From an uncultured Clostridia bacterium (GTDB lineage: Bacteria > Bacillota > Clostridia > Peptostreptococcales > Anaerovoracaceae): 5,338 bases of DNA. The notes beneath the pieces were generated by a model, which ran no database searches, was not told where the DNA came from, and saw nothing but the letters and a program-made list of their open reading frames with translations. Where the stretch lies: contig CALFUG010000176.1 in NCBI GenBank assembly GCA_937928455.1, positions 1-5,338 on the forward strand. The letters are read 5' to 3'. Below are positions 5,165-5,338 of this stretch, piece by piece; the first letter of the stretch is position 1, and each line of letters opens with the position of its first letter. Made by a program: the position numbers and the translations under genes.

Positions 5165-5338
5165 GTTATTCCCGCTATTCCCACTCTACAATACTTTTGT
5201 GGTTTCTACTATACATTTTTTCAGAAATAACGGAAATGCACCTTGAGATAGTAAAAGATCCTCGGTTTTCAGCACTTCATTTTACAAAAGATTTTATTTC
5301 AAAAAGATTAATTTTTACAAAAGAAGATGCCCGTAATG
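5165..5338. other. Right-end region with no confident gene
   Basis: There is no smpB, tRNA or tmRNA here. ATTCCC occurs twice 9 bases apart (5169-5174, 5178-5183). On the minus strand a frame ends IVEWE-stop (TAG at 5177-5175), 10 bases before the terminator stem, but it is broken by an in-frame TGA at 5279-5277. On the plus strand a frame from ATG 5236 (MHLEIVKDPRFSALHF) stays open to the edge but has no good ribosome site. Either could be the tip of a gene beyond the window, and neither is recognised. Confidence 0.4.

Noticed and set aside
1..5338. CRISPR array, toxin-antitoxin pair, transposon or defence system
   Set aside because: No regularly spaced repeats, transposase motifs or effector domains were seen on either strand.

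Overview
The window looks like chromosomal DNA from a low-GC Gram-positive bacterium, probably an anaerobic firmicute of the Clostridia type. This rests on strong GGAGG-type ribosome binding sites, GTG and TTG start candidates, sigma-A-like promoters and the character of the proteins. No species-level claim can be made. The genes are ordinary housekeeping and nitrogen-metabolism genes. I see no CRISPR array, rRNA, tRNA, transposase or recognisable defence system.

Layout. Positions 1-1348 (minus strand) hold a sodium:alanine/glycine symporter of the AGCS family whose last few codons run off the left edge. Immediately upstream of it, at 1444-2352 (minus), is a complete arginase (rocF). A good promoter for the symporter starts only a few bases after the arginase stop codon. 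Positions 2353-2993 form a roughly 640-base divergent control region. It holds arginase promoter candidates, an 18-bp perfect palindrome, two further inverted repeats, an extended -10 promoter pointing right, and two overlapping short reading frames in front of the next gene. Positions 2994-5129 (plus) encode ribonuclease R. Just past its stop is a hairpin with a T-run on the minus-strand side, so it best serves a leftward gene that would enter from beyond the right edge.

How the parts relate. Arginase splits arginine into ornithine and urea, and the symporter imports alanine or glycine with sodium, so the left half looks like an amino-acid uptake and catabolism unit. The arginase gene is clearly richer in G+C than its neighbours. 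RNase R is a 3'-5' exoribonuclease of RNA turnover and quality control. It stands alone here, without the secG or smpB neighbours often seen beside it in Firmicutes, and it ends right after its S1 domain.

The least ordinary part is the RNase R leader. An extended -10 element is followed by a well-placed ribosome binding site and a 32-codon reading frame. The TGA of that frame overlaps an in-frame ATG of the RNase R reading frame (ATGA). The same stretch can form two long stems that cross each other. This could be a translational control region, but it is inferred from one sequence only.
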